From: Flavobacteriaceae bacterium CG2_30_31_66
GTDB taxonomy: Bacteria; Bacteroidota; Bacteroidia; Flavobacteriales; Flavobacteriaceae
Length of the DNA stretch: 64,000 nucleotides
Direction: 5' to 3'
Assembly (NCBI GenBank): GCA_001873065.1
Contig: MNYM01000050.1
Span: forward strand, 49,616-113,615
Part shown: one piece after another, positions 20,853-30,591 of the stretch
Layout of the letters: each line of letters opens with the position of its first letter
Position numbering within the stretch: the stretch's first letter is position 1
Notes under the pieces: model-generated
Told to the model about the DNA's origin: nothing
What the model saw: the letters and a program-made list of their open reading frames with translations, nothing else
Database searches by the model: none
Translations under genes and position numbers: made by a program

Positions 20853-23045
20853 ATGGAGATGCAACAATTTTATTATGACAATAAGATCGTTAAAAAGTTT
20901 ATCTACGCAACTTTACTCTGGGGTATTGTGGGATTTACGGTTGGGTTAATGCTCGCTTTTATGTTTTTATTTCCTTATTATACTGAGGGAATTTCGTGGC
21001 TTAGTTTTGGTCGTTTAAGACCTTTGCACACCAATGCTGTAATTTTTGCATTTGTGGGAAATGCTATTTTTGCGGGTGTTTATTATTCTTTACAACGATT
21101 GTTGAAAGCAAGAATGGCAAGTAATTTTCTGAGTAATTTTAATTTCTGGGGATGGCAATTAATCATTGTTGCTGCAGCAATTACACTTCCACTAGGATAT
21201 TCAACTTCAAAAGAATATGCCGAATTAGAATGGCCAATTGATATTGCAATTGCTTTAGTTTGGGTTGCTTTTGGCGCCAATATGATTTGGACAATTTTGC
21301 AAAGAAGACAGCGTCACTTATATGTAGCAATTTGGTTTTATTTAGCCACTTTTGTCACAGTTGCTGTACTTCATATTTTTAATAGTTTAGAACTTCCTGT
21401 AAGTTTTTTGAAATCCTATTCAGTATATGCAGGAGTTCAGGATGCACTTGTACAATGGTGGTATGGTCACAATGCTGTTGCATTTTTCTTAACTACTCCT
21501 TTTTTAGGATTGATGTATTATTTTGTACCTAAAGCAGCAAATAGACCCGTATATTCTTACAGACTCTCTATTGTGCATTTCTGGTCGTTAATCTTTATTT
21601 ATATTTGGGCAGGACCTCATCATTTGTTGTATTCCGCCTTGCCAGATTGGGCTCAGAACTTAGGAGTTGCATTTTCTGTGATGTTGATTGCACCTTCTTG
21701 GGGAGGGATGATTAATGGATTATTAACTTTAAGAGGTGCTTGGGATAAAGTTAGAGTTGACCCTGTATTGAAATTTATGGTGGTTGCAATAACAGGGTAT
21801 GGAATGGCGACTTTTGAAGGACCCATGTTGTCTTTAAAAAATGTAAATGCCATTGCTCACTTTTCAGATTGGATTATTGCCCACGTTCACGTTGGTGCAT
21901 TGGCTTGGAATGGTTTTTTGACTTTTGGGATGTTATATTGGATGGTACCAAGATTATTCAAAACTAAATTATTTTCAATAGGATTGGCAAACGTCCATTT
22001 TTGGGTAGGAACTCTCGGAATTATTCTTTACACGTTACCTATGTATGTTGCAGGATTTGTGCAAGCCTCAATGTGGAAACAATTCGATCCTGATGGTTCA
22101 TTGACGTATGGAAACTTTTTAGAAACAGTGAACGAAATTATTCCAATGTATTGGATGCGTGCCATTGGTGGAACATTATATATTACTGGTGCTATAATTA
22201 TGCTCTATAATATCATAAAAACGGTGAGACAAGGAAGTGAAGTTACAGATGAATTGGCTGAAGCACCAGCTTTGACAAAAGTTCCATCTTACAGAACAAA
22301 AGGTGAAGGATGGCACACTTGGTTAGAGCGTAAACCTGTGAGATTGACGCTTTACGCAACTGTCGCAATTTTAATTGGTGGCATTGTACAAATCATTCCA
22401 ACATTGTTAGTGAAATCAAATATTCCAACCATCAGCAGTGTAAAACCATATACGCCACTTGAATTAGAGGGAAGAGATTTATATATCAGAGAGGGTTGTG
22501 TGGGGTGTCATTCTCAAATGATTCGTCCGTTTAGAAGTGAAGTAGAACGTTATGGTGAATATTCTAAAGCTGGTGAATATGTATATGATCACCCATTTTT
22601 ATGGGGAAGTAAACGTACTGGACCAGATTTACACAGAGTTGGAAAAAAATACAACGATAATTGGCATTTGAATCACATGTATGATCCTCAAAGCACTTCG
22701 CCAGGTTCAATTATGCCTTCTTATAAATGGTTGATAACTAATAAATTGGACAAATCAAATACGGAAGGTAAAATGAGAGCGATGGTTACTTTAGGTGTTC
22801 CTTATACAGACGAAGAAATTACCTATGCACAAGCAGCTATGACGCAACAAGGTAAAATTATAGAAGAAAATCTATATCAAGACCCTGATTTTGCAAAAAA
22901 TTATGAAGCTGACAAAGCTTATTCAAAAGAAAATGGATTGGAATTTATAGAAATGAGAGACAGAGAGATCGTTGCTATTATTGCTTATATCCAACGTTTG
23001 GGAACAGATATCAAAGTAAAAGAAGAACAAATCTCTAAAAAATAA
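20853..23045 (+). CDS. ccoNO: Fused cbb3-type cytochrome c oxidase subunits I/II (CcoN-CcoO)
   Basis: Haem-copper oxidase helices, then CcoO region with CVGCHSQMIRPF. Confidence 0.95.
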   Translation: MEMQQFYYDNKIVKKFIYATLLWGIVGFTVGLMLAFMFLFPYYTEGISWLSFGRLRPLHTNAVIFAFVGNAIFAGVYYSLQRLLKARMASNFLSNFNFWGWQLIIVAAAITLPLGYSTSKEYAELEWPIDIAIALVWVAFGANMIWTILQRRQRHLYVAIWFYLATFVTVAVLHIFNSLELPVSFLKSYSVYAGVQDALVQWWYGHNAVAFFLTTPFLGLMYYFVPKAANRPVYSYRLSIVHFWSLIFIYIWAGPHHLLYSALPDWAQNLGVAFSVMLIAPSWGGMINGLLTLRGAWDKVRVDPVLKFMVVAITGYGMATFEGPMLSLKNVNAIAHFSDWIIAHVHVGALAWNGFLTFGMLYWMVPRLFKTKLFSIGLANVHFWVGTLGIILYTLPMYVAGFVQASMWKQFDPDGSLTYGNFLETVNEIIPMYWMRAIGGTLYITGAIIMLYNIIKTVRQGSEVTDELAEAPALTKVPSYRTKGEGWHTWLERKPVRLTLYATVAILIGGIVQIIPTLLVKSNIPTISSVKPYTPLELEGRDLYIREGCVGCHSQMIRPFRSEVERYGEYSKAGEYVYDHPFLWGSKRTGPDLHRVGKKYNDNWHLNHMYDPQSTSPGSIMPSYKWLITNKLDKSNTEGKMRAMVTLGVPYTDEEITYAQAAMTQQGKIIEENLYQDPDFAKNYEADKAYSKENGLEFIEMRDREIVAIIAYIQRLGTDIKVKEEQISKK

Positions 23046-23050
23046 GTATT

Positions 23051-23218
23051 ATGCTAAGTTTTGTAAAAAATTATATGGAAAGTATCACAGGAATTGAAAT
23101 TTATCCAATAATTTCATTAACGATATTTTTTACCTTTTTTGTTGTTTTATTTTGGTGGGTATTTACCGCCAAAAAAGAACATATAAAAGAAGTGAGCAAC
23201 TTACCATTAGAAAATTAA
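23051..23218 (+). CDS. ccoQ: CcoQ-like small membrane protein (55 aa)
   Basis: MLSFVKNYMESITGIEIYPIISLTIFFTFFVVLFWWVFTAKKEHIKEVSNLPLEN, between ccoNO and ccoP; not in ORF track. Confidence 0.85.
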   Translation: MLSFVKNYMESITGIEIYPIISLTIFFTFFVVLFWWVFTAKKEHIKEVSNLPLEN

Positions 23219-23229
23219 AAATTAAAAAA

Positions 23230-24087
23230 ATGAAAAAATATTTCCAATCAACAGTATATGTAATTTTTGTGATTGTTACTTTTTTAGCACTTGCAAAATC
23301 ATTTATGGTGTATAAAAATCCTTTTGATGTTTATGAAAATCCTTTAGTATGGTTAGCATTGATAGGATTTGTAATTGTCATCGTTTTAAAAGAAGTGGTC
23401 AATGTAATGGCTATCAACAGAGCCAAAACATTACAGAATGAAATAGAAGGCATTATCCCAGAAACGTCTGAAGCTTGGTTTGCAAATTTGATAAAATCTT
23501 GGACAAAAACGAAAGCTATTGAAGAAGAACATGAAATCGTATTAGACCACAATTATGACGGAATTAAAGAATTAGACAATACTTTACCTCCTTGGTGGGT
23601 ATATATGTTTTATGCAACCATCATTTTTGCTGGGGTTTATTTGGTGAGATTTCACATTCTTGATGGTGATTCACAAGCCGTTGAATATGACAAAGCTGTA
23701 GCAGAAGCAAGATTAGAAGTGGATAAATTTCAATCAACATCAACAGATTTAATTACCGCTGAAAATGTAACATTATTAACATCAGATGCTGATTTAAAAA
23801 GAGGAAAAGCTGTTTTTGGTCTTAATTGTGCGTCTTGTCACGTTGCAGATGGTGGAGGAGCCATTGGACCAAATTTAACAGATGAATATTGGATTTTGGG
23901 TGGAGGAATTAAAAATGTTTATAATACCATTCATAACGGAGGTAGAGATGGAAAAGGAATGATTGCTTGGAATAAAACTTTAAAATCTGATGATATGGCA
24001 AAAGTAGCAAGTTATGTGATTTCACTTCAAGGAACAACGCCTGCAAACCCCAAAGCTCCACAAGGTGAAAAATGGGTTCAAGAATAA
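23230..24087 (+). CDS. ccoP: cbb3-type cytochrome c oxidase subunit III
   Basis: LPPWWVYMFYATIIFAGVYL and CASCH haem motif; ATG at 23230, track start 23152 is an extension. Confidence 0.92.
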   Translation: MKKYFQSTVYVIFVIVTFLALAKSFMVYKNPFDVYENPLVWLALIGFVIVIVLKEVVNVMAINRAKTLQNEIEGIIPETSEAWFANLIKSWTKTKAIEEEHEIVLDHNYDGIKELDNTLPPWWVYMFYATIIFAGVYLVRFHILDGDSQAVEYDKAVAEARLEVDKFQSTSTDLITAENVTLLTSDADLKRGKAVFGLNCASCHVADGGGAIGPNLTDEYWILGGGIKNVYNTIHNGGRDGKGMIAWNKTLKSDDMAKVASYVISLQGTTPANPKAPQGEKWVQE

Positions 24088-24118
24088 TTAATAACATGAT
24101 TGATTTATAAATAATATA

Positions 24119-25540
24119 ATGGGAACTACTGATAAAGAACAGTTTAGAGATAGTATTGGTACTATAAACAGTGAAGGAAAGCGTTCTTGGGTGTATCCTA
24201 AAAAACCAAATGGTCGATTTTATAAATACAGATCCTATGTTAGTTATTTTTTATTGGTTTTTTTATTGTCTGCACCATTTATCAAAATCAATGGTAATCA
24301 GTTTTTACTTTTTAATGTTTTAGAAAGAAAATTCAATATTTTTGGATTTCCTTTTTGGCCTCAAGATTTTTATTTATTTGTCATCTCGATGATTACAGGA
24401 GTGGTTTTTATCATTCTTTTTACGGTCGTTTTCGGTCGAATTTTTTGTGGGTGGATTTGCCCACAAACCATTTTTCTTGAGATGGTTTTTAGAAAAATTG
24501 AATATTGGATTGATGGTGATCGTGGCAAACAAATGCGCTTAGATAAACAACCATGGAATGCAGAAAAAATAAAAAAACGTTTGTTGAAATGGTTTATTTT
24601 CTTTGTCATTTCATTCCTCATTGCCAATGTATTTTTGGCATATTTGATTGGTGGGGATACACTGATTAGTTACATTACTGGAAATCCGTCAGACAATATT
24701 CGAACACTGATTTCTTTACTGATTTTTACAGGTGTTTTTTATTTCATATTTGCTTGGTTTCGTGAACAAGTCTGCATTATTGCTTGTCCTTATGGACGAT
24801 TGCAAGGTGTTTTATTAGACAATAAAACCATTAATGTTGCTTATGATTATAAACGAGGTGAAGGCATAAAAGGAAGATCTATTTTTAGAAAAGGAGAGGA
24901 TAGAAATGAGGCTGGAAAAGGGGATTGTATTGATTGTAAACAGTGTGTCGTGGTTTGCCCCACAGGTATCGATATCAGAAATGGAACGCAATTAGAGTGT
25001 GTAAATTGCACTGCTTGTATTGACGAATGCGATCACATTATGGAAAGTATCAACCTTCCAAAAGGTTTGATTCGTTATGCAAGTGAAGACAATATTGCTA
25101 AGAAAGAGCCTTTCAAATTTACCATAAGAATGAAAGGATATACAGCTGTTTTAGTCATTTTAATAGGTGTTTTAATAGGAATGCTTTTTTTAAGAAATGA
25201 TGTTGAAGCCACTATTTTAAGATTGCCAGGACAATTGTATGAACACAAAGAAAACAATGTAATTAGCAATGTGTACACCTACAAAATCATCAACAAAACT
25301 ACTGAAAATATTGAAGATGTAAGCTATAAAATACTTTCCCATAAAGGAAAAATTAAATTGGTTTCTAATCAAAATTTCATGGTTCCAAAACAAGGAATGG
25401 CTCAAGGAACGCTTTTTATTGAGTTGCATTCCTCAGAATTATCAGATGACAAAACCGATTTAAAAATAGGCGTTTACAGTGGTGAACAATTAATTGAAAC
25501 AACGAAAACTAATTTCTTAAGTCCAAGAAGTTATCGTTAA
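24119..25540 (+). CDS. ccoG: Cytochrome c oxidase accessory protein CcoG/RdxA
   Basis: FCGWICPQTIFLEMVFRKIEYWIDGDR, CIDCKQCVVVCPTGIDIRNG. Confidence 0.94.
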   Translation: MGTTDKEQFRDSIGTINSEGKRSWVYPKKPNGRFYKYRSYVSYFLLVFLLSAPFIKINGNQFLLFNVLERKFNIFGFPFWPQDFYLFVISMITGVVFIILFTVVFGRIFCGWICPQTIFLEMVFRKIEYWIDGDRGKQMRLDKQPWNAEKIKKRLLKWFIFFVISFLIANVFLAYLIGGDTLISYITGNPSDNIRTLISLLIFTGVFYFIFAWFREQVCIIACPYGRLQGVLLDNKTINVAYDYKRGEGIKGRSIFRKGEDRNEAGKGDCIDCKQCVVVCPTGIDIRNGTQLECVNCTACIDECDHIMESINLPKGLIRYASEDNIAKKEPFKFTIRMKGYTAVLVILIGVLIGMLFLRNDVEATILRLPGQLYEHKENNVISNVYTYKIINKTTENIEDVSYKILSHKGKIKLVSNQNFMVPKQGMAQGTLFIELHSSELSDDKTDLKIGVYSGEQLIETTKTNFLSPRSYR

Positions 25541-25550
25541 AACAAAAACA

Positions 25551-26000
25551 ATGAAAAAATTTAATTGGGGAACAGGAATTGTATTAGCATTTATTTCTTT
25601 TATTGGTTTTATACTTTTTTTTATAATTTCAATGACTTCGAATAAAAAATTCACTCATGATTTGGTTACTGATGGCTATTATCAAAAAGAATTACAATAT
25701 CAAGATCAAATTGAAGCTACCAAAAATTCCCAAAATTTAAAAAATAAGTTAGAAATTATTAAAACCAAAAAAGGTTTGATGATTTCATTTCCCAAAGATT
25801 TTGATACGGAAAAAATTACAGGAAAAGTGTCCCTTTACAGACCATCTAATAAACAATTAGATTTTGAAATGCCAATTTTAATTTCTGACAAAAGTTTGCT
25901 CGTGCCTGAGAATCGTTTAGTGGATGGTCGTTGGGACATTACTATTGAGTGGAAATACGAAGATATAAAATATTTTCACAAAGAAGATTTGATATATTAA
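25551..26000 (+). CDS. ccoH: FixH/CcoH family protein
   Basis: N-terminal TM, YYQKELQYQDQI motif, follows ccoG. Confidence 0.87.
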   Translation: MKKFNWGTGIVLAFISFIGFILFFIISMTSNKKFTHDLVTDGYYQKELQYQDQIEATKNSQNLKNKLEIIKTKKGLMISFPKDFDTEKITGKVSLYRPSNKQLDFEMPILISDKSLLVPENRLVDGRWDITIEWKYEDIKYFHKEDLIY

Positions 26001-26704
26001 TGTTTTTATCAGCACTTATTTTTGGACTTGTAGGAAGTTTTCATTGTATAGGAATGTGCGGTCCAATTGCATTTATGTTGCCTGTTGACAGAGAAAAACC
26101 TGTTAAAAAGTTTTTACAAATTTTTAGTTATCATTTTGGTAGATTATTCACTTACAGTTTGATGGGGTTGCTTTTTGGATACTTAGGAAAAGGATTTTAT
26201 TTCTTCGGATTTCAACAACAAATCTCAATTATAACAGGGGTTACAATGATTTTAATAATTCTATTCCCAAAAATAGTTACCAAAATTCCATTGTCAAAAA
26301 TGGCAAATTCATTTATTTTTAAAGTAAAAAATGCTTTGGGAAGTGAGTTAAAAAAGAAAAATAACGACACTTTTTTTATCCTTGGATTTCTAAACGGATT
26401 GTTGCCTTGTGGACTGGTTTACATGGCAATTTTAGGCGCTCTCACCACGTCAACACCTTTTTATGGAGCGTTTTACATGTTTCTTTTTGGATTAGGAACT
26501 ATTCCTTTAATGACTGTTGTTGTATATTTTGGAAGTTTTGCCAAAGGAAATTTTAAAACAATTATCCAAAAAGCGATTCCAATTGTGGTGGTTTTTATTG
26601 GTGCTTTATTTATTTTAAGAGGCTTAGGATTGGGAATTCCTTTTATTTCTCCTTTAGAACCTGTTTTGAATACAGCCTCAGAAACCATAAATAGTTGTCA
26701 TTAA
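26000..26704 (+). CDS. Sulfite exporter TauE/SafE family membrane protein (cbb3-cluster type)
   Basis: GSFHCIGMCGPIAFMLP, GFLNGLLPCGLVYMA; TAATG overlap with ccoH; track start 25949 is an extension. Confidence 0.87.
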   Translation: MFLSALIFGLVGSFHCIGMCGPIAFMLPVDREKPVKKFLQIFSYHFGRLFTYSLMGLLFGYLGKGFYFFGFQQQISIITGVTMILIILFPKIVTKIPLSKMANSFIFKVKNALGSELKKKNNDTFFILGFLNGLLPCGLVYMAILGALTTSTPFYGAFYMFLFGLGTIPLMTVVVYFGSFAKGNFKTIIQKAIPIVVVFIGALFILRGLGLGIPFISPLEPVLNTASETINSCH

Positions 26705-26898
26705 AATTGCAATCTATTTATTTTGAACCACCCTTTAAAACAAAAATAATTTCATTTGTAAGTTTAGACGATTTTTATTTTGAAAAAGTAGAACTTACTG
26801 ATAAAGCCATTATTGAATTTATAGAAGCAAGTGGAAAGATGAAGATTTTTATTGATGGGATGGAATAGATCGTAATCGCAATTTATCAAGTTACGGAT

Positions 26899-27234
26899 TC
26901 AAGAATTTAAAACGGACTTGCAATAATTTAAACTACGGAAGCAAGAACTTAAAACGGACTTGCAAGAAACTAAACTGCGGAAGCAAGAACTTAAAACGGA
27001 CTTGTAATAATTTAAACTGCGTAGGCAAGAACTTAAAATGGACTTGCAAGAAACTATACTGCGGATGCAAGAACTTAAAACGGACTTGCAATAATTTAAA
27101 CTGTGGACGCAAGAATTTAAAACGGACTTGTAATAATTTAAACTGCATACGCAAGAACTTAAAATGGACTTGCAAGAAACTAAACTGCGGATGCAAGAAC
27201 TTAAAACGGACTTGCAAGAAACTAAACTTTGGAT
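26899..27234. repeat. Tandem array of eight 42-bp units (each two ~21-bp halves)
   Basis: Unit starts at 26899, 26941, 26983, 27025, 27067, 27109, 27151, 27193. Consensus GCAAGAACTTAAAACGGACTTGCAAGAAACTAAACTGCGGAA; partial ninth at 27235. Confidence 0.95.
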
Positions 27235-27261
27235 GTAAGAAATAAAAAAAGATTGATGCTC

Positions 27262-27283
27262 TGCGAGGTCTCCTGACCTCGCA
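27262..27283. repeat. REP-like hairpin, left of RAYT gene
   Basis: TGCGAGGTC-TCCT-GACCTCGCA, perfect 9-bp stem. Confidence 0.85.
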
Positions 27284-27348
27284 AAAACAAACAAACTTCA
27301 ATGCAATAAAACTATTCTATTTTATATTATATTTGAAAAAAGTTAAAA

Positions 27349-27948
27349 ATGATTGAAGGATTTGTAATTAGAGATCAAAGTTTACCACATTTTATAACTG
27401 CGACAGTTGTTGATTGGATTGACGTTTTTTCTAGAAAAATATTTCGTGATGAAGTTATTAAATGCTTTGATTATTGTATCAAAAACAAAGGAATGATACT
27501 ATATGGTTATGTGATTATGAGTAATCATATTCATATTATTGTTCAGTCAAAAGATGAAAAATTATCAGATTTAATTAGGGATTTCAAGAAATATACAGCC
27601 AAAACAATTTTAGATAAGATTCAATCAGAACCTGAAAGTAGAAGAGAATGGATGTTGGAACGATTTAAACTCGCAACCCAAACACATTCAAGAAATAAAA
27701 ATTATCAATTTTGGAAGTATGGTAATCACCCTGAAGAAATTTATTCCAATAAGTTCATGTGGTCAAAATTAGATTATATCCATTTAAACCCTGTTCGTGC
27801 TGGTTTGGTTGAAAAAGCTTCTCATTATTTGTATTCAAGTGCATCCAATTATGTAAATGATGTTGGCTTGGTTTTTATTGAAAAAGCAGATAATCCAATT
27901 GTTGATGTAATGAATTTGAGTAATATACAAAGATATAATTCGTATTAG
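27349..27948 (+). mobile_element. REP-associated tyrosine transposase (RAYT, Y1_Tnp family)
   Basis: GYVIMSNHIHIIVQS HUH motif, KKYTAKTILDKI, YIHLNPVRAGLV; flanked by inverted REP hairpins. Confidence 0.9.
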
Positions 27949-27969
27949 TTTTTATAGAAAATTATCTGT

Positions 27970-27992
27970 TGCGAGGTCAGGAGACCATCGCA
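27970..27992. repeat. REP-like hairpin, right of RAYT gene, inverted relative to left copy
   Basis: TGCGAGGTC-AGGA-GACC(A)TCGCA: reverse complement of left copy plus one inserted A. Confidence 0.85.
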
Positions 27993-28047
27993 AAGCACAA
28001 TGATATAAAATTCGAAACTTTGCGGAGCTGGATTTTTAATTATTTTT

Positions 28048-29034
28048 CTATTTATCAATCGAAACTAAAACCTTTTCAATTCCGAGTTTTTGCCACTCTC
28101 CGTTTCTAAATTCAGGTCTTGACCTTAAGTTTCCTTTAACACCAGAACTTTCTCTAAATCTTTGAGCATTCCAGACTTTTTGTTGAGAAGTTCCATTTTT
28201 ATAAAAAGTCGTTATGTAAGCTGTTTTTGTCAATAAAAGTCTGCGTTTAAAATCAGATTCAGATGATGGGTTTATTTCGATTGGTAAAATGCCATTCGAG
28301 TAATCAATAATTCTTTGTTCTTTGAATTGACTTTTTGGAAATTCTGTTTGAGATATTTCTGTGTTTTTCTTTTTTATCTCAATTTTTAATTCTTTAAGGA
28401 CAGATTCTATTAATTCTCCGTCATATTCGTTTAAGAAATCTTGTTTTATTAATTCTGAAATATTTTCTTGATAACTTTCAGAAAGTATTTTTTCAATCAA
28501 ATTTTCATGTTCTTCTTTACGGTTTATTTTTTTAAGTCCATCAAGCGTAAACGCTCTCAAAGATTCTTGGTTGAAACTTTCTTTGGCAAATAGTTCGACA
28601 AATTTTAATCCTTTTTCATCGTCTTTTGTGAACTTAATTGTCTCCAATAAAATTGGTTCATCTTGGTTTGCTAAATTTCCATCATAAAAAATTTGGATTC
28701 CTTGTCCAATTAAGATTCCGTATTCGAGTCTTAATTGACGCATATATGAAAATAGTTGTTGCTGAAATTTTGAATTTAGAGGAATATTTGGTTGCTTAAT
28801 TTCAACTACGAAAAGTTTTTTATTTTCGGAAGATTTTATCACAAAATCAGGAGTAATTCTATTTGAAGCGCCAATTTGAAAAGAAGGTCTAATTTCAATA
28901 TCTCCAGAATATTCTTTCCAGTCCAAAACTCTTAAAGCTTGGACAACGTTTTGTTCAAAATCATTTTCACTAATAACAGTCCGAATATTGTCGGATAATA
29001 TAAAGCAGATTTCATTCCATTTTTCGTTGTTCAT
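28048..29034 (-). CDS. HsdR N-terminal-like (type I restriction R_N) nuclease-domain protein
   Basis: EIRPSFQIGASNRITPDFVIKSSENKKLFVVEIKQPN (D...ExK nuclease core). Confidence 0.7.
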   Translation of the reverse strand: MNNEKWNEICFILSDNIRTVISENDFEQNVVQALRVLDWKEYSGDIEIRPSFQIGASNRITPDFVIKSSENKKLFVVEIKQPNIPLNSKFQQQLFSYMRQLRLEYGILIGQGIQIFYDGNLANQDEPILLETIKFTKDDEKGLKFVELFAKESFNQESLRAFTLDGLKKINRKEEHENLIEKILSESYQENISELIKQDFLNEYDGELIESVLKELKIEIKKKNTEISQTEFPKSQFKEQRIIDYSNGILPIEINPSSESDFKRRLLLTKTAYITTFYKNGTSQQKVWNAQRFRESSGVKGNLRSRPEFRNGEWQKLGIEKVLVSIDK

Positions 29035-29118
29035 TTTCTTTTTTATCGGTTTTTCAGCTTGTTACTAACTCCTAAATATACCCAACCGTATAAAACATTT
29101 TTATTTTTTAAAAACCAC

Positions 29119-30396
29119 TTACTTCGCAGGCAACACCTTCCCAACACATTCTCCAAAACCAATACGAACTTTGCTGTTTTTGCAATGCGCACGCATGATT
29201 ACAGTATCATTATCGTTGATAAATTTTCGGGTTGTTCCGTCTTTTAGAGTGATGGGGTTTTGACCTTTCCAAGTCAATTCGAGCATCGAACCAAAACTGT
29301 CTTTGGTTGGTCCTGAAATCGTTCCTGAACCCATCATATCACCAGATTCTACTGGGCAACCATTCACAGTGTGATGTGCTAATTGTTGCGCCATTGTCCA
29401 ATACATATATTTAAAATTCGAATTTGAAACCACAGTTTCTTGTCCGTTTTCAGGTTTGATTGCCGCTTGTAAATGAATATCAAAACTGCCTTTTCCTTTT
29501 TGTTTTAAATAGGGTAGCGGCTCAATTTCTTGTTTTGGGTTGTCCACTCTAAAAGGCTCTAAAGCATCCAACGTTACAATCCAAGGTGAAATGGTGGACG
29601 CAAAATTCTTTCCTAAAAACGGCCCTAAAGGCACATATTCCCAAGCTTGAATATCTCTGGCAGACCAATCATTAAATTGCACTAATCCAAAAATATATTC
29701 TTCAGCTTCATCAATCGCAATTCGTTCTCCTAACACATTGGCATCTGTAGTAATAAACGCCATTTCCAATTCAAAATCTAATAATTTTGTAGGACCAAAT
29801 TCAGGAATATTCCTTCCTTCAGCAGGTTTTGTTTGACCATGAGGTCTTCTGATAGGCGTTCCTGAAGGCACAATGGACGAGCTTCTTCCATGATAGCCAA
29901 TAGGAATGTGCAACCAATTGGGTAGCAACGCATTTTCAGGGTCTCTAAAAAGGGAACCAACATTGGTGGCGTGTTCTTTGCTGGCATAAAAATCGGTATA
30001 ATCGCCAATGGCCACTGGCAACAACATTTCGATTTCGTCCATTCTAAAGATAATTTTGTCTTTGTGTGCTGCATTGTCTCTTAAAATTCCGTTTTTCACA
30101 TCAAAAACTTCGGCAATACGATTTCTTACCAAACGCCACGTTTTGCGACCATCAGCAATAAAATCATTCAAATTGTCTTGCAAAAACATGTCATCAGTTA
30201 ATGGAATTCCGTTAAAATATCCCAATTGATGAAATGCCCCTAAATCAATAGCATAATCGCCAATTCTACTTCCAATGGTGATGATATCGTCTCTAGTAAT
30301 AAAGACTCCAAAAGGGATATTTTGAATAGGAAAATCAGAATTTTCTTCAACTTTCAACCAAGATTTTCTGTTAGGGTTATTTGCGGTAATGATCAT
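29119..30396 (-). CDS. fahA: Fumarylacetoacetase
   Basis: DYTDFYASKEHATNVG, LPIGYHGRSSSIV, GSGTISGP. Confidence 0.94.
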   Translation of the reverse strand: MIITANNPNRKSWLKVEENSDFPIQNIPFGVFITRDDIITIGSRIGDYAIDLGAFHQLGYFNGIPLTDDMFLQDNLNDFIADGRKTWRLVRNRIAEVFDVKNGILRDNAAHKDKIIFRMDEIEMLLPVAIGDYTDFYASKEHATNVGSLFRDPENALLPNWLHIPIGYHGRSSSIVPSGTPIRRPHGQTKPAEGRNIPEFGPTKLLDFELEMAFITTDANVLGERIAIDEAEEYIFGLVQFNDWSARDIQAWEYVPLGPFLGKNFASTISPWIVTLDALEPFRVDNPKQEIEPLPYLKQKGKGSFDIHLQAAIKPENGQETVVSNSNFKYMYWTMAQQLAHHTVNGCPVESGDMMGSGTISGPTKDSFGSMLELTWKGQNPITLKDGTTRKFINDNDTVIMRAHCKNSKVRIGFGECVGKVLPAK

Positions 30397-30591
30397 TGTA
30401 TCGATTTATATTTTTTTCAAACCTACATAATTTTTTGACATTTCAAAACAAAAAAATCATGAAAAGTTTAATTTTAACAACACTTTACTTTCATGTTCAT
30501 AATTAATAAAAAAAAACAAAACATCCTGAAAAACATATTTCTTAAAGGAATCCTTTTTCTTATTTTTGTAGCCTATTTTAAATAAATAAAA

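Noticed and set aside
26899-27234. Possible CRISPR array
   Set aside because: Units are contiguous and similar throughout, with no unique spacers and no cas genes.
26899-27301. Minus-strand ORFs of 131 and 122 aa covering the 42-bp array
   Set aside because: The period is divisible by 3, so several frames stay open automatically. One ORF also translates the REP hairpin. Treated as repeat artefacts.
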